A DNA stretch of 64,000 bases from TH5896 sp049578985 (lineage in GTDB: Archaea; Thermoproteota; Nitrososphaeria; Nitrososphaerales; Nitrososphaeraceae), in contig JBAUMZ010000185.1 in assembly GCA_049578985.1 (NCBI GenBank), positions 1-64,000 on the forward strand, given 5' to 3'. The notes below the pieces were generated by a model. The model was not told the origin of the DNA. It searched no databases and was given only the letters and a program-made list of their open reading frames with translations. Of the stretch, positions 25,291-35,846 are shown piece by piece (the first letter of the stretch is position 1; each line of letters opens with the position of its first letter). The position numbers and the translations under genes are program-made.

Positions 25291-26187
25291 TTACATTCTT
25301 TTAACCTTCTTATTAAGCGGATTGCTATGTATGTATAGTACCAAAGCGTCGATCATTGGTTTCATTTTAAAGACATCGGGAACGACGTCTACCACTATAC
25401 CGTTCATGTCTAGCTCCCTGGCAGTGGAAGGTCCAACCGCCACGACTATCGTGATTGAGTTAAGTGAGTTTTGTAAAGTTTTCCATAATTTGTGTCTCTT
25501 TGCAAAATTAAGCAGTCCTCTAACTGACGGTGGGCTTGTAAAGGTTATAGCATCGATATTTCCTAGATTAATATCCGTTACCAGATCTGCAATCTGGGTT
25601 TCATCACTCAGAAAGGACTTAAAGCCCATGCTCTCGAGAATTCTGGTTTCATGGAGATCATTGGTTTCAGAATATCTATACACAAATACTTCAATAATGT
25701 TATTTCTCAATCTTTCAAGTCCATCAACTAAATGTCTGGAAGAGGTGCCATGCCAGATTATTGTGATTTTCTTCGCCGTCACTCCCATAGTTTCAAAGAG
25801 CTTTAGGACTCCAGTAGATGTATAATCTAGATTAGGGATTAATATTGGCCTCAGGCCGAAATTAAATAAGGACATCTGTGTTTTTGGACTACGTGCAACC
25901 AGTATCGTATTTCTAAGTATATTGATTAATAGTTCCTTCTTTCCAAGACCTGAGGACAAATCGATTAGCGAGTATACACTTGGACCTGTCATAAACACGA
26001 CAAAATCTGGTCTGCTTTCCTCGGCGAATTCTATAAATTTTGTCACCTCTAGAAGTGTATATTCTTCTCTTTTGATCCCTGTTGTCGGAGCAATGTAAGG
26101 CCTTCCTCCAAGTGATCTTATGACCTGGGCTAGCTCACCTGCTCTTCTACTCGCTGTAACTGCAATGTTTAGGTTCGAGAGGGACAA
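25291..26187 (-). CDS. hemD: Uroporphyrinogen-III synthase
   Basis: The 298-residue protein shows the two-lobed HemD pattern: NIAVTASRRAGELAQVIRSLGGRPYIAP at the start, FVVFMTGPSVYSL, then ITFTSPPSVRGLLNFA and VAVGPSTARELDMNGI in the second lobe. It closes hydroxymethylbilane to uroporphyrinogen III for haem, sirohaem and cobalamin synthesis. It begins four bases after valS and is probably cotranscribed with it. Sequence conservation in this family is low, but the conserved Ser/Thr-Gly segments are all present. It is somewhat longer than the usual 240-260. Confidence 0.88.
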   Translation of the reverse strand: MSLSNLNIAVTASRRAGELAQVIRSLGGRPYIAPTTGIKREEYTLLEVTKFIEFAEESRPDFVVFMTGPSVYSLIDLSSGLGKKELLINILRNTILVARSPKTQMSLFNFGLRPILIPNLDYTSTGVLKLFETMGVTAKKITIIWHGTSSRHLVDGLERLRNNIIEVFVYRYSETNDLHETRILESMGFKSFLSDETQIADLVTDINLGNIDAITFTSPPSVRGLLNFAKRHKLWKTLQNSLNSITIVVAVGPSTARELDMNGIVVDVVPDVFKMKPMIDALVLYIHSNPLNKKVKRM

Positions 26188-26191
26188 TCCT

Positions 26192-28585
26192 TTATTTCTT
26201 GCTAATGTTATGCATCATTATTAGATCTTCTTCGAAGAGCAATAGGTTCTCGGGAATAGTTAATTCTATAGGATCTTTTAGCGATAGCGGCTTTCCAGTT
26301 TCTGGAGAAAGATAGGACTTCTTTCTGTTCCAGACCATGGAGTTAAAGTTGATAATTAGCTGGGTATACCTGGAGTATTTACCGTAATCTCCCTCCACTT
26401 CTGGTAGTTCACAAAAATGGATGCTTTCATTGACATTGTCATACATGATCGTCCAGATCTCCTCGGTTATATACGGACATATAGGGGCCAGTAGTGTAAG
26501 GATTGTAGTCAGACCTTTATGAAGAGTATAGATCGAAGAAAGCTGAGATTGACTAGAATCATCAAGATAGGCTCTCCACTTGACCATCTCAATGTAATGA
26601 GCTGCAAAAACGTTCCGAGTGAATTCTCTAATAGCGTTTGACGGAATAAAGAAGTTAAATTCGGAATATCCTTTCCTACATTCCTTAACTAGTTTCTGCA
26701 ATTCTCCCAGAAGCCACATGTCAGTTGGATCTAGAGTTGTTGGCTTTTCAGAGACACTATCAAACGAGGATATGAACCGTGCAACATTCCATAATTTAGA
26801 CATAAAGTTCTTAGCAACTGATATCTTTTGTTCGGAGCACCGAAAATCATAGCCTAAATTACATTCTGATGCTGACCAGAATCGGAAAGCATCCGCCCCA
26901 TATGTATCGATTATGGGTACTGGATCCATTACATTACCTCTGCTCTTACTCATCTTCTCACCTCTTTCGTCAACTCCAAAACCCATTACCCAGGCCTTTG
27001 ACCAAGGTAGTTTATCGGTCAACTGAACGCAACGCAGCATTGAATAGTATAACCAAGTCCTAACGATGTCCTTCGCTTGGGGTCTAATCGAACCGGGGTA
27101 GGGATGTTGTATTCTATCTGATTCCCCGAATTTACCTATGTATATAGCAGTCAAGCTGGAATCCATCCAAGTATCGAATGTTCGTTCTTCTCCAACAAAT
27201 TTTCCTGCCCCGCAACTGTTGCATTTATCAAATGGTGGATCCTCTTCCCAAGGTCTGTAATATTTGCCAGGGGGTGGTAGGTTGGGATAATTGCAATTCA
27301 CGCAATACCAGATAGGAATCTCTGTTCCATAATAACGTCTCCTTGAAATGGGCCAATCAGTTGCAACCGAATCCAGCCAGTTCATTAGAATTTGTTTGTG
27401 AATATCAGGATAAAACTTGATGTGGGCTGTCAGCCGCTTAAGTAGGGGAACATACTCAATTTGTTTAAGGTAATAGTCCTGCAATGGAACAATCTCCACT
27501 GGAGTTTTGCTTCTCTCGCATAAAGGGGTTCTATGCATGATATCCTCAGTTTTTTGGAGAAAGCCACTTGCCTTTAAGTCAGAAATTATCCTGATCTTAG
27601 CTTCTTGGATAGGAAGACTAGCATAAGGGCCAGCTTCAGCTGTAGTTCGTCCATAGATATCTGTAGCGATAATTTCCTTCAATCCGAGTTCTCTAAATAG
27701 CGAAACATCATTCTGGTCACCGTAACTACAGACCATAACTGCACCAGTTCCAAATTCTGGTCGAGCTGAGTGATGTGCATAGACTGGGACTTGTTTGTCA
27801 AAGAGAGGAACAGATACCCTCTTCCCTACGATATCCAAATAACGTTCGTCATTAGGATTGACTATAACGGCCTGACAAGCAAAAAGCAATTCTGGTCTAG
27901 TTGATGCTACTATTATGCCCTTTGTTTCATCCTTTGACCTAAAATTCATGTATACGAGCTTGGTGGGAACCTCTTCGTATACGATTTCCGCATCCGCTAT
28001 AGTTGTACTGCAATCTGGACATAGGTTATTAGGCCTATTAGCAATGTAGATCATCTTCCGGTTCCACAGCTCGATGAAGGTACTTTGAGTAAGTGATCGA
28101 AATTGAGTTGAATCAGTCCTATAACAATTCTTGAAATCTGCACTCAATCCAATCGACTTCATAATCTCAATCATCTCCTGTTCAAGTTCGTCCAGAGCGC
28201 TCCTGCACAATTCTAAGAATTTTCTTCTATCTGTTTTTCTCATCCTAATTTTGTATTTCTTTTCCGTATAGATTTCAATTGGAAGACCATTTCGATCGAT
28301 ACCTATTGGAAACAGGACATTGAAACCGCTCATTCGCGTGGTCCTAGCTATCATATCGATCTGCGCATAATGAGCCGCTGCTCCGATATGCCAAGGACGG
28401 CCTGAAGGGTATGGCGGGGGAGTATCGATCACAAAAGGGACTTGCTCTCCATTTATTGGGGTGAGGACAGCACTCTCCCATTTTTGACGAATTTTCACTT
28501 CATTATTCGAATTCCATTTCTTCTCTTCAATTCTATGAGTTCGACTCAATCTTAAAGTATTTCCAAATATACGATTATTAAACAT
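26192..28585 (-). CDS. valS: Valyl-tRNA synthetase, short archaeal form
   Basis: The 797-residue class I synthetase has the HIGH-like motif PSGRPWHIGAAAHY near residue 60, CP1 editing sequence with CPDCSTTIADAEIVYEE typical of ValRS, a second zinc-like Cys set (CVNCNYP and CNSCGAGKF) and KMSKSRGNVMDP near 544. The final helical anticodon-binding region is shorter than in bacteria. It charges and proofreads tRNA-Val. hemD follows after a four-base gap. Confidence 0.93.
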   Translation of the reverse strand: MFNNRIFGNTLRLSRTHRIEEKKWNSNNEVKIRQKWESAVLTPINGEQVPFVIDTPPPYPSGRPWHIGAAAHYAQIDMIARTTRMSGFNVLFPIGIDRNGLPIEIYTEKKYKIRMRKTDRRKFLELCRSALDELEQEMIEIMKSIGLSADFKNCYRTDSTQFRSLTQSTFIELWNRKMIYIANRPNNLCPDCSTTIADAEIVYEEVPTKLVYMNFRSKDETKGIIVASTRPELLFACQAVIVNPNDERYLDIVGKRVSVPLFDKQVPVYAHHSARPEFGTGAVMVCSYGDQNDVSLFRELGLKEIIATDIYGRTTAEAGPYASLPIQEAKIRIISDLKASGFLQKTEDIMHRTPLCERSKTPVEIVPLQDYYLKQIEYVPLLKRLTAHIKFYPDIHKQILMNWLDSVATDWPISRRRYYGTEIPIWYCVNCNYPNLPPPGKYYRPWEEDPPFDKCNSCGAGKFVGEERTFDTWMDSSLTAIYIGKFGESDRIQHPYPGSIRPQAKDIVRTWLYYSMLRCVQLTDKLPWSKAWVMGFGVDERGEKMSKSRGNVMDPVPIIDTYGADAFRFWSASECNLGYDFRCSEQKISVAKNFMSKLWNVARFISSFDSVSEKPTTLDPTDMWLLGELQKLVKECRKGYSEFNFFIPSNAIREFTRNVFAAHYIEMVKWRAYLDDSSQSQLSSIYTLHKGLTTILTLLAPICPYITEEIWTIMYDNVNESIHFCELPEVEGDYGKYSRYTQLIINFNSMVWNRKKSYLSPETGKPLSLKDPIELTIPENLLLFEEDLIMMHNISKK

Positions 28586-28708
28586 AATACTGGTTTTCTA
28601 AAGTAGAATGCGAGAATACCTTTCTCTCTCCAACAATTGAGATTGTCAATGCGATTTGATGGTAGTAAAACCAGGACCTGCAAGAAACATATGTGACCAC
28701 TTCATAGG

Positions 28709-30532
28709 ATGCTGCAGATAGGCATGGAGCTTTTGATGCGACCTAAACCGACAATATGGAATCTGTCACAGTTGATAGAAAATCATGAGGGAAAGGAATT
28801 GCAGACTCTGTTAAAATCGATTGAGCAGGCTGCAAAGCGGATCGAAGGCGAGCGTGAGACGCTAAAAGAGAGCATTTCTTCAAGTCAGTTCCAAAAGCTC
28901 ATGAACCATGTTGAAGGAATAAATGAGCAGATCAGTATTGCAGTTGGATATGCCCATCTGAAATATGCCTCTGACACATCGTCAAACGAGGCCGCTGCCC
29001 TGCTAACTAAGATGGAAATGCTGTCAGCAGACGTATCAAACCGCTTATTATTTTTTGACATTTGGTTTAAAAAACAACTTGATGATAGGAACGCCAATCG
29101 TCTGATAAATTCTGCTCCAATTGTTTATAGAGAGCATCTGAAACATAGTCGGCTTCTGTCCAAATTCACATTATCTGAACCGGAAGAGAAGATAATTAGT
29201 ACCCTGGAAGTGAGCGGCTCAGGAGCACTCACAAAGATATACGACAGAATGACAAGCTCTCTAGAATTCGTTGTACACCTAAAAAAAGGCAAACGGTTCA
29301 TTGAAAAAAAATTCAGCAATAAAGAAAAGATGCTCTCGATGATTAGGAGTACAAAAAAGGAAGAAAGGGTGTCCGCATATAAGTCACTATTAAAAGAATA
29401 TAAAAGAAATAGCGGAGTTCTAGGCGAAATTTATTTCAATAAAGTCATACAGTGGCATGATGAATTCATAAAGCTACGCGGATTTAAGAGACCAATTTCT
29501 GTACGGAATACATATAACAATTTGGATGATTCAACTGTGGAATCCCTTCTACAAGCTTGTCGTTCTAATGCGAAGGTGTTCCAGAAGTATTTCAAAGAAA
29601 AAGCTGCGATGTTAGGTCTCAGAAAACTTCACAGGTATCATTTGTACGCGCCTCTAACCTTGAGTGAGAGGTATCAGGAAAGATTTAGCTACCAGAATGC
29701 GGTAAGCATGGTCATCGACACATTTTACGATTTTGATGGGAGATTTGGCAAATTTGCAACAAAAGTATTCAACGAAAGACATGTGGATTCCGAAATAAGA
29801 AAAGCAAAACAAGGTGGCGCCTTTTGTTACACGGTTACACCAAAACTTACGCCATACGTACTTCTTAATTTTGATGGTAGAATTAGAGATGTTAGCACTA
29901 TGGCTCATGAATTAGGTCATGCCATACATAGTATGGCAGCTTCACATAAACCAATCTCTGTCGCTCATGCCCCATTACCCTTGGCTGAAACAGCGTCTGT
30001 CTTTGCGGAGATCCTCCTTAATGACAGACTACGCAGCAAGTTAACACACAAGCAGAAAGCTATCCTGTTAGCTTCACAGATCGATGATATGTATGCTACT
30101 ATTATGAGGCAAGCGTACTTTACCCTATTTGAGATTGAAGCTCATAAGTCTATAGCTGAAAAGAATGCGAATATAACCGAAGTATCAGACCTGTACCTAC
30201 GAAATCTCGAAGATCAGTTCGGTGATTCAGTAACTGTTTCAGATGATTTTCGATGGGAATGGTTGTACATTCCACACTTATATCACACTCCTTTCTATTG
30301 CTACGCCTATTCATTTGGAAATTTGCTAGTTCTTTCCCTTTACCAACAATTCAGAAAAGAGGGAAAGTCATCATTTATACCCAAATACTACAAATTGCTT
30401 TCGTCCGGGGGATCTCGCAAGACAGAGGAAATTTTGTCTGACATTGGAATCGACATCTCTTCCAGAGACTTTTGGCAGCAAGGATTTGATCTAGTTGAAA
30501 AAAATGTGCATGAGCTACGTGATTTGGTCTAA
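28709..30532 (+). CDS. M3 family oligoendopeptidase (PepF-like)
   Basis: The 607-residue cytosolic metallopeptidase has the zinc motif HELGH (His400, Glu401, His404, counted from ATG 28709) in the context STMAHELGHAIHSMAA and a downstream Glu (PLAETASVFAEIL) as third zinc ligand. N-terminal helices (EGINEQISIAVGYAHLKYASD) fit the PepF/oligopeptidase F layout. It degrades short peptides. ATG 28724 is an alternative start. It is divergent from valS with a 123-base spacer. Confidence 0.92.
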   Translation: MLQIGMELLMRPKPTIWNLSQLIENHEGKELQTLLKSIEQAAKRIEGERETLKESISSSQFQKLMNHVEGINEQISIAVGYAHLKYASDTSSNEAAALLTKMEMLSADVSNRLLFFDIWFKKQLDDRNANRLINSAPIVYREHLKHSRLLSKFTLSEPEEKIISTLEVSGSGALTKIYDRMTSSLEFVVHLKKGKRFIEKKFSNKEKMLSMIRSTKKEERVSAYKSLLKEYKRNSGVLGEIYFNKVIQWHDEFIKLRGFKRPISVRNTYNNLDDSTVESLLQACRSNAKVFQKYFKEKAAMLGLRKLHRYHLYAPLTLSERYQERFSYQNAVSMVIDTFYDFDGRFGKFATKVFNERHVDSEIRKAKQGGAFCYTVTPKLTPYVLLNFDGRIRDVSTMAHELGHAIHSMAASHKPISVAHAPLPLAETASVFAEILLNDRLRSKLTHKQKAILLASQIDDMYATIMRQAYFTLFEIEAHKSIAEKNANITEVSDLYLRNLEDQFGDSVTVSDDFRWEWLYIPHLYHTPFYCYAYSFGNLLVLSLYQQFRKEGKSSFIPKYYKLLSSGGSRKTEEILSDIGIDISSRDFWQQGFDLVEKNVHELRDLV

Positions 30533-30781
30533 GCGAGCCAGAGAGAGACCCTGAACCTAAAAAAATGATGAGACCCTATTAAGCAGCTAACCAACAGTCA
30601 ATGGTGGAAAGCCACGACCTAAGCACCAAATGGTTTACAGCTAATCAAGTTCACTTCAAGCTCTCATGTTCATTTTTGTGGTTACCCTAAGTTGCGTTTG
30701 ATTTACCCACCGCCTAAATAAAACTGTCATAAGAAAAAATATAACTCGAATGATTACTTTAGAAGTAGGAGGCGTGATAAA

Positions 30782-31315
30782 TTGCCAAACTCGAATGAGA
30801 AGCGACTGACAAGGATCCAAGACTCGTATACGTTGGGATACCTAGTAGAAGATGTCAAAGTGCAGTACAAGAATGCTTTGGATGTGTCACTGGACGAAAT
30901 TGTTATCGATTCGAAGGAAGGCGACATTAGCTCGGTTCCTCGGTGGCTGGCACAGAAACTCTCGGAGTCAGGGATTGTCACAATACAAGACAAGGACGTT
31001 GCCGCTTACGTCTCAAGAACACTCAACTTGGAAAGAATTGCAAGGGCTCACGATCTTTCCGGCATAAATGCCGACTTTTACATCCGAGTTAATGACTATC
31101 TTTCCTCATTAGATGGAAGGGATCGGGAAAGAATAATTGTGTCACTCAATTCATTCGTAGTATCAAGAATCGAAAAAATTGTCAAGCTGGCTGCAACCTC
31201 TACATTAACACCGGCAATAAGAGATAAATTATCAGTGGAGGAACGCGAATTGTATGATTTGATTCATGAATCGACTGCTGCGTTCAAAAAAAGGGTTATA
31301 AGGAAATTTGACTGA
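30782..31315 (+). CDS. GINS complex subunit GINS23
   Basis: The 177-residue protein has a small beta domain first (LDEIVIDSKEGDISSVPRWL) and the long helical domain after, including LSVEERELYDLI. This B-then-A order is that of Psf2/Psf3-type archaeal GINS23, with the typical VPxWLA...L motif. GINS joins MCM and GAN/Cdc45 in the replicative CMG helicase. Its end overlaps the mcm start by eight bases, a pairing seen in many archaea. The start is TTG 30782. Confidence 0.85.
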   Translation: MPNSNEKRLTRIQDSYTLGYLVEDVKVQYKNALDVSLDEIVIDSKEGDISSVPRWLAQKLSESGIVTIQDKDVAAYVSRTLNLERIARAHDLSGINADFYIRVNDYLSSLDGRDRERIIVSLNSFVVSRIEKIVKLAATSTLTPAIRDKLSVEERELYDLIHESTAAFKKRVIRKFD

Positions 31316-33377
31316 ACAGCAGACCTCTGCGTCTTTAGCTAATGAACTTGAAAGATTTCTTCGGGGCTTTAAGGATAACCTGGGCAATTACAAGTACTTT
31401 GAAAGAATAAATCACATGATGGCCCTCGGCTCTACATCTGTTGTAATCGACTATATTGATTTTGATACTTTTACTCCTGACCTTGCAAAGGAAATAACCC
31501 ACCGTCCTGATGACATGCTTGAAGCATTTAACTCTGCAGTACTGACGATACTGAATGAGATTCATCCGGATTACGCTGAAGAGATAATCGACAGAGTTAA
31601 GGTTAGGATTAGCAATTATTCGGTTCAGAGAACGTTACGTGATATTAATGCTGAGGTTATCGATAAGCTAATAGGGGTCTGGGGTATGGTTGTAAGATCT
31701 TCAGAAGTTAAGCCCCTAGCTAAGAGGATTGGGTATAGATGTATGAATTGTCAAACGATTAATGAAGCGCAGCTCAAAGGTCTGCTGCTGAAGAAACCCA
31801 TAAAATGTATTAATTGTGCAGAAAAGGAGCTTGAAATGGATCCAGAAAATAGCATCTTTACCGATTTTCAATTGGTACGACTTCAAGAGCTTCCCGAGGA
31901 TTTGCCTGCTGGTCAATTGCCACATTATGTGGAAGTGACTGTTATGGGCGATCTTGTTGATCAGTGTCGTCCCGGTGACAGAATTATGCTAACTGGAATT
32001 GTGCGAATAGAACAAGAGCAGATCTCTCCACAGATCAGAACCAGTCTATTCAGACTAAGAATGGAAGGCAATAATATCGAATACCTTGGTGGAGGAACTG
32101 GCAATAAGGACTCACGCACAATAGAGCGTTTAACTATCAGGAGCGAAGATGAAAGACAAATCATAAGTGTATCTAGTAAACCTGATGCATATGATAAATT
32201 GATTGCATCATTTGCCCCACACGTATACGGACATGAAGTGATAAAGGAGTCCATATTACTGTTGATCGTTGGCAGTTTAACAAAGAAACTGGGTGATGGT
32301 TCAACCAGAAGAGGAGATATGAATGTCTTCCTAGTAGGTGACCCAGGTACAGCAAAATCTGAGATGTTAAAATTTGCGGCAAAGATAGCTCCCAGGGGGC
32401 TTTATACTTCAGGGAGAGGCTCTACTGCGGCCGGATTGACTGCAGCTGTAATTAGGGACAAATCTGGAATAATGATGCTCGAGGCAGGAGCGGTCGTATT
32501 GGGCGATCAAGGCTTGGTTTGCATAGACGAATTTGATAAGATGAGGCCGGAAGATCGATCTGCGTTACATGAGGTAATGGAACAACAAACTTGCTCTGTT
32601 GCGAAAGGAGGAATCGTAGCTACGTTAAATGCAAGAACGTCTATTCTGTCTGCTGCTAACCCAATGTATGGGAAATACGATCCTTTCAAGAATATTACAG
32701 AGAACGTTAATCTACCCATCCCCCTCCTTACGAGGTTTGATCTTATTTTTGTTGTTCGGGACACCCCTGAAAGAGAAAAAGATAGTCGAGTTGCAAGCCA
32801 TATCCTAGAGATACATAGGGATACTAATCGAGCTGCTCAACCCGCGATTGATACTGAATTGCTCAGTAAGTATCTCGCATATGCAAAGCAAATTGAGCCT
32901 TCTCTGTCGAATGAAGCTATGGATATAATTAAAGACTATTACATGAAAATGCGAAATGTAGAAGCCGAGGGAATGATTACCGTTACTCCCAGACAGCTTG
33001 AAGGACTTGTGAGGTTAGCGACTGCCCGAGCTCGATTGTTGTTAAAGGACAGGGTGGAAGCTGATGATGCTGAACGTGCAATATATTTAGTGCAAAGAAT
33101 GCTAGAAACGGCTGGTATGGATGTGAATACTGGGAAGGTCGACCTAGGGGTACTTCATGGTAAACCGCACAGCGAAGTTTCTAAACTGAAGCTATTTATA
33201 GAAATATTCAATGCCCTTGCAGGCGAAGATAAGAATGACGTGAGTGAAAGAAACTTCATTGACGAACTCATAAATACTGGAAAATTTACGGAGGATGATG
33301 CCAAGACGTATCTAAGAAAAGCGATGCAAAACGGCCAAATCTTCGAACGAAAAGCAGGATTTTATGCAAAGGCTTGA
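31308..33377 (+). CDS. mcm: Replicative DNA helicase MCM
   Basis: The 689-residue protein has the MCM N-terminal domain with a zinc finger (RCMNC and KCINC), an OB fold, the AAA+ core with Walker A GDPGTAKSEM near residue 344, Walker B LVCIDEFDKM and arginine-finger segment LLTRFDLIF. A C-terminal winged helix follows. It unwinds DNA ahead of the fork. It starts at TTG 31308 within the end of gins23, so the two are co-translated. Confidence 0.97.
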   Translation: MTEQQTSASLANELERFLRGFKDNLGNYKYFERINHMMALGSTSVVIDYIDFDTFTPDLAKEITHRPDDMLEAFNSAVLTILNEIHPDYAEEIIDRVKVRISNYSVQRTLRDINAEVIDKLIGVWGMVVRSSEVKPLAKRIGYRCMNCQTINEAQLKGLLLKKPIKCINCAEKELEMDPENSIFTDFQLVRLQELPEDLPAGQLPHYVEVTVMGDLVDQCRPGDRIMLTGIVRIEQEQISPQIRTSLFRLRMEGNNIEYLGGGTGNKDSRTIERLTIRSEDERQIISVSSKPDAYDKLIASFAPHVYGHEVIKESILLLIVGSLTKKLGDGSTRRGDMNVFLVGDPGTAKSEMLKFAAKIAPRGLYTSGRGSTAAGLTAAVIRDKSGIMMLEAGAVVLGDQGLVCIDEFDKMRPEDRSALHEVMEQQTCSVAKGGIVATLNARTSILSAANPMYGKYDPFKNITENVNLPIPLLTRFDLIFVVRDTPEREKDSRVASHILEIHRDTNRAAQPAIDTELLSKYLAYAKQIEPSLSNEAMDIIKDYYMKMRNVEAEGMITVTPRQLEGLVRLATARARLLLKDRVEADDAERAIYLVQRMLETAGMDVNTGKVDLGVLHGKPHSEVSKLKLFIEIFNALAGEDKNDVSERNFIDELINTGKFTEDDAKTYLRKAMQNGQIFERKAGFYAKA

Positions 33378-33853
33378 GCTCGACCTGCCCATGAACATGT
33401 ATTTTATAGCTTGAGTCTAACATTATTGAAAATTCATTGTCATAAGTCGTTGAATTGTCAACTGGACCGTTAGGTAAGGTTCATCCTAATGTCAGTTGAG
33501 AAATAGCTGATGTAACAAGAGCTCCTATCTTAAAAGAAATGTACATGGATCGGGGCTATCTGTTGGATGTTTTTACAATAGTTATGTACTACTATATATT
33601 CAAATCAATTGATGCACTCAGAAGTCAGATACCTTCGTGATTGTGATGAGCATTGTGACCAATAACAACACTCGTCAACCTTGATGAGCAATGGCAATAG
33701 AACAAACTAAACGAAACAAACTAACGAACCTTTAAAATTGACCTTAAGGTAAATAATGCATAAATTTGTTCCCTAATAGTTCCTTGATCGATTTTTTTTG
33801 TATTGTGGGCTCTGTCTTGCCAAACATGCGAGCTGTCTCATTGTTTCTAACAA
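33378..33853. other. Intergenic region after mcm
   Basis: No supported gene. It contains two GATGAGCA-type repeats at about 33641 and 33682, the second forming an imperfect hairpin with CTCGTCAA just before it, and a short AT-rich direct repeat near 33700-33725. A C/D-box RNA was considered, but no D box (CTGA) follows at a suitable distance. A TATA-like CATAAATTTG at about 33760 could serve the next gene only with a long leader. Confidence 0.4.
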
Positions 33854-34267
33854 ATGTTAAATACACTCCCTCCCTATGTAAGACAGAGGATGCGTCGTAG
33901 TATTCTTGTTGTTATTATAGGTGTCATAATTGTGTCATCAGGGTTGCTGATAGTAGTCTATGGGTTTCACATATTTTCTGCGGACTACAATCTTGAAGTA
34001 GATCCTCTTAAGGACGAACAGAACCTCTTTAGTACTGCGAGAGTCGCTTTATCCAATACAGGTAAGCTTCCTCTAACAAACATATTAATAAATTATGGTG
34101 GACAGAGTACTGAGTCATTAGAATCAATTTCACCAGGACAGAAATTGCTGTTATCACCACCTGAAAATGTCCCGCTTGACTTCGTTACTGTCACTACTAG
34201 CGAGGGCTTGAACCTGACGAAGACGTATAGAACTCCCATCAAACTCCCAGGAATGATGGGATCATAA
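33854..34267 (+). CDS. Small membrane-anchored extracytoplasmic protein
   Basis: The 137-residue product has a basic N terminus (RQRMRRS), one strong membrane helix (about residues 17-40, ILVVIIGVIIVSSGLLIVVY) and an exposed beta-rich domain (VALSNTGKLPLTNILINYGG...) resembling small Ig-like or CARDB-type modules. It is probably anchored with its C terminus outside. Family and partner unknown; it lies upstream of the riboflavin operon with its own spacing of about 215 bases. Confidence 0.6.
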   Translation: MLNTLPPYVRQRMRRSILVVIIGVIIVSSGLLIVVYGFHIFSADYNLEVDPLKDEQNLFSTARVALSNTGKLPLTNILINYGGQSTESLESISPGQKLLLSPPENVPLDFVTVTTSEGLNLTKTYRTPIKLPGMMGS

Positions 34268-34482
34268 TACCGAGCACAGTGTGATACCAACCGCTGTTCT
34301 TGGTCTAGCCAGGTACGTCAGTATAACCTGCTGATGAAAAGGCGTTTTCACGGATTATACTACGTGCGAGATGTGACGTACATGAAATGTAGCTAACATA
34401 CATACATGAAATGTAACCTTGCTTTTTAAAACATTAGCGAAATTTAATACGCACTTATTTGTTCATTTCCTTGTTACTAGCT

Positions 34483-35109
34483 ATGTTTACAGGAATTATT
34501 GAAGGGTTAGGCGAGGTGACATCTATCTCCAGTTTGAATAAAGAAATGGGACGGTCTGCTGACATGAGGCTAAAATTGAAAATCCCATTAAGATTACTGA
34601 AAGGGCTCAAGTTAGGTGATAGTATGAATCTGAATGGAACCTGTTTGACAGTTATAAACAAACGAAACCAAACGGTAGAATTTGAATTAGTGCGTGAGAC
34701 TACTATGAGGTCGCAAATGGGACAATTGAAAAAGGGGGACCTAGTTAATATTGAGAGGAGTCTACGGTTGGGCGGCAGACTAGGCGGCCACATCGTTTTA
34801 GGGCATACAGATGGAATTGGAATTATTGATGAAATTAAAAGAAAAGACACGGAGACAAAAATGTGGATCACATGTAAAGATCATTCACTCATGCCATGCA
34901 TTGCCCACAAAGGGTCTATCGCGATTGATGGGATAAGTCTCACCTCAAATGATGTGGATAAGAAAAAGGATAGATTTTCTGTATCACTTATTCCCTTTAC
35001 GTTAGAAAATACTACCTTGGGTTTAAAGCGACAAGGAGATTTAGTAAATATAGAGATTGATGTGGTATGCCGCTACGTGATTAATTACCAATATTCTGGT
35101 AATAACTAA
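34483..35109 (+). CDS. ribE: Riboflavin synthase alpha (two-barrel type)
   Basis: The 208-residue protein begins MFTGIIEGLGEV and carries two lumazine-binding barrels (first LGDSMNLNGTCLTV, second GSIAIDGISLTS), the layout of bacterial and eukaryotic riboflavin synthase rather than the euryarchaeal RibC type. It dismutates 6,7-dimethyl-8-ribityllumazine to riboflavin. The frame opens at 34459, but ATG 34483 matches the family start exactly. It leads an operon of six riboflavin genes with gaps of 23 bases or less. Confidence 0.95.
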   Translation: MFTGIIEGLGEVTSISSLNKEMGRSADMRLKLKIPLRLLKGLKLGDSMNLNGTCLTVINKRNQTVEFELVRETTMRSQMGQLKKGDLVNIERSLRLGGRLGGHIVLGHTDGIGIIDEIKRKDTETKMWITCKDHSLMPCIAHKGSIAIDGISLTSNDVDKKKDRFSVSLIPFTLENTTLGLKRQGDLVNIEIDVVCRYVINYQYSGNN

Positions 35110-35132
35110 AAATTAGTAAGATATATAACAAA

Positions 35133-35837
35133 TTGATGTCGACTAATATTCGATTGTATTCACTTGAAGATGCAATAGTCGCATTCTCAGCTGGCAAATT
35201 CGTACTTATCCATGACGACAAAGGTAGAGAGAACGAGGTTGATATGGTAATCGCAGCGGAGTTTGTAACCCCTATGCACGTTGGCATTTTGCGAAGGCAA
35301 GCAGGTGGTTTAATCTGTACTGCGATCACTCACGAAGCTGCATCAAAACTAGGCTTGATGTACATGCATGACATCTTGGAGCATATGTCTACTACTGCCC
35401 CTAAGCTTTCGAAGCTTGCTTTCAGCAGGGCTCCATATGGTGATCGATCTGCTTTTTCTATTTCCGTGAACCACCGTGATACTTATACAGGCATTACTGA
35501 TTACGACAGGGCATTAACAATTAATAGGATTGCAGAGGTGTGTAGAAATATTGACTCGGATGGGCCTGAAAGGTTCTCCAATTCCTTTAGGGCTCCAGGT
35601 CATGTTCCAATCTTAATTGCATCGAGGGGACTGCTTAATAATAGAATAGGTCATACTGAACTTTGTATGTATTTGGCTCAAGTCTCAGGACTTACTCATT
35701 CGGTTGTCGTGTGCGAGATGCTTGACATGAATACACATCGCGCACTGACCATTGACGGGGCTCAAGAATATGCTAGGGAAAATAACATCCTTATACTTGA
35801 AGGTAGCCAATTAACAAATTATGCTAAGGCGGTATAA
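35133..35837 (+). CDS. ribB: 3,4-dihydroxy-2-butanone-4-phosphate synthase
   Basis: The 234-residue single-domain enzyme shows DDKGRENEVDMVIAAEF, the metal/ribulose-phosphate site, and the RAPGHVPILIA and GHTELCMYLA segments carrying the active-site residues. It converts ribulose 5-phosphate to the four-carbon unit for lumazine. There is no fused GTP cyclohydrolase II domain, consistent with the separate GTP cyclohydrolase III gene downstream. ATG 35133 or 35136. Confidence 0.96.
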   Translation: MMSTNIRLYSLEDAIVAFSAGKFVLIHDDKGRENEVDMVIAAEFVTPMHVGILRRQAGGLICTAITHEAASKLGLMYMHDILEHMSTTAPKLSKLAFSRAPYGDRSAFSISVNHRDTYTGITDYDRALTINRIAEVCRNIDSDGPERFSNSFRAPGHVPILIASRGLLNNRIGHTELCMYLAQVSGLTHSVVVCEMLDMNTHRALTIDGAQEYARENNILILEGSQLTNYAKAV

Positions 35838-35846
35838 CTAAGTTCT

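Noticed and set aside
33640..33700. C/D-box RNA candidate (two GATGAGCA boxes)
   Set aside because: No CTGA D box at the right distance on either strand.
34300..34400. C/D-like or structured RNA before ribE (CTGATGA, FMN-riboswitch possibility)
   Set aside because: No matching D box, and the region lacks the FMN-riboswitch core sequences; FMN riboswitches are also not known here.
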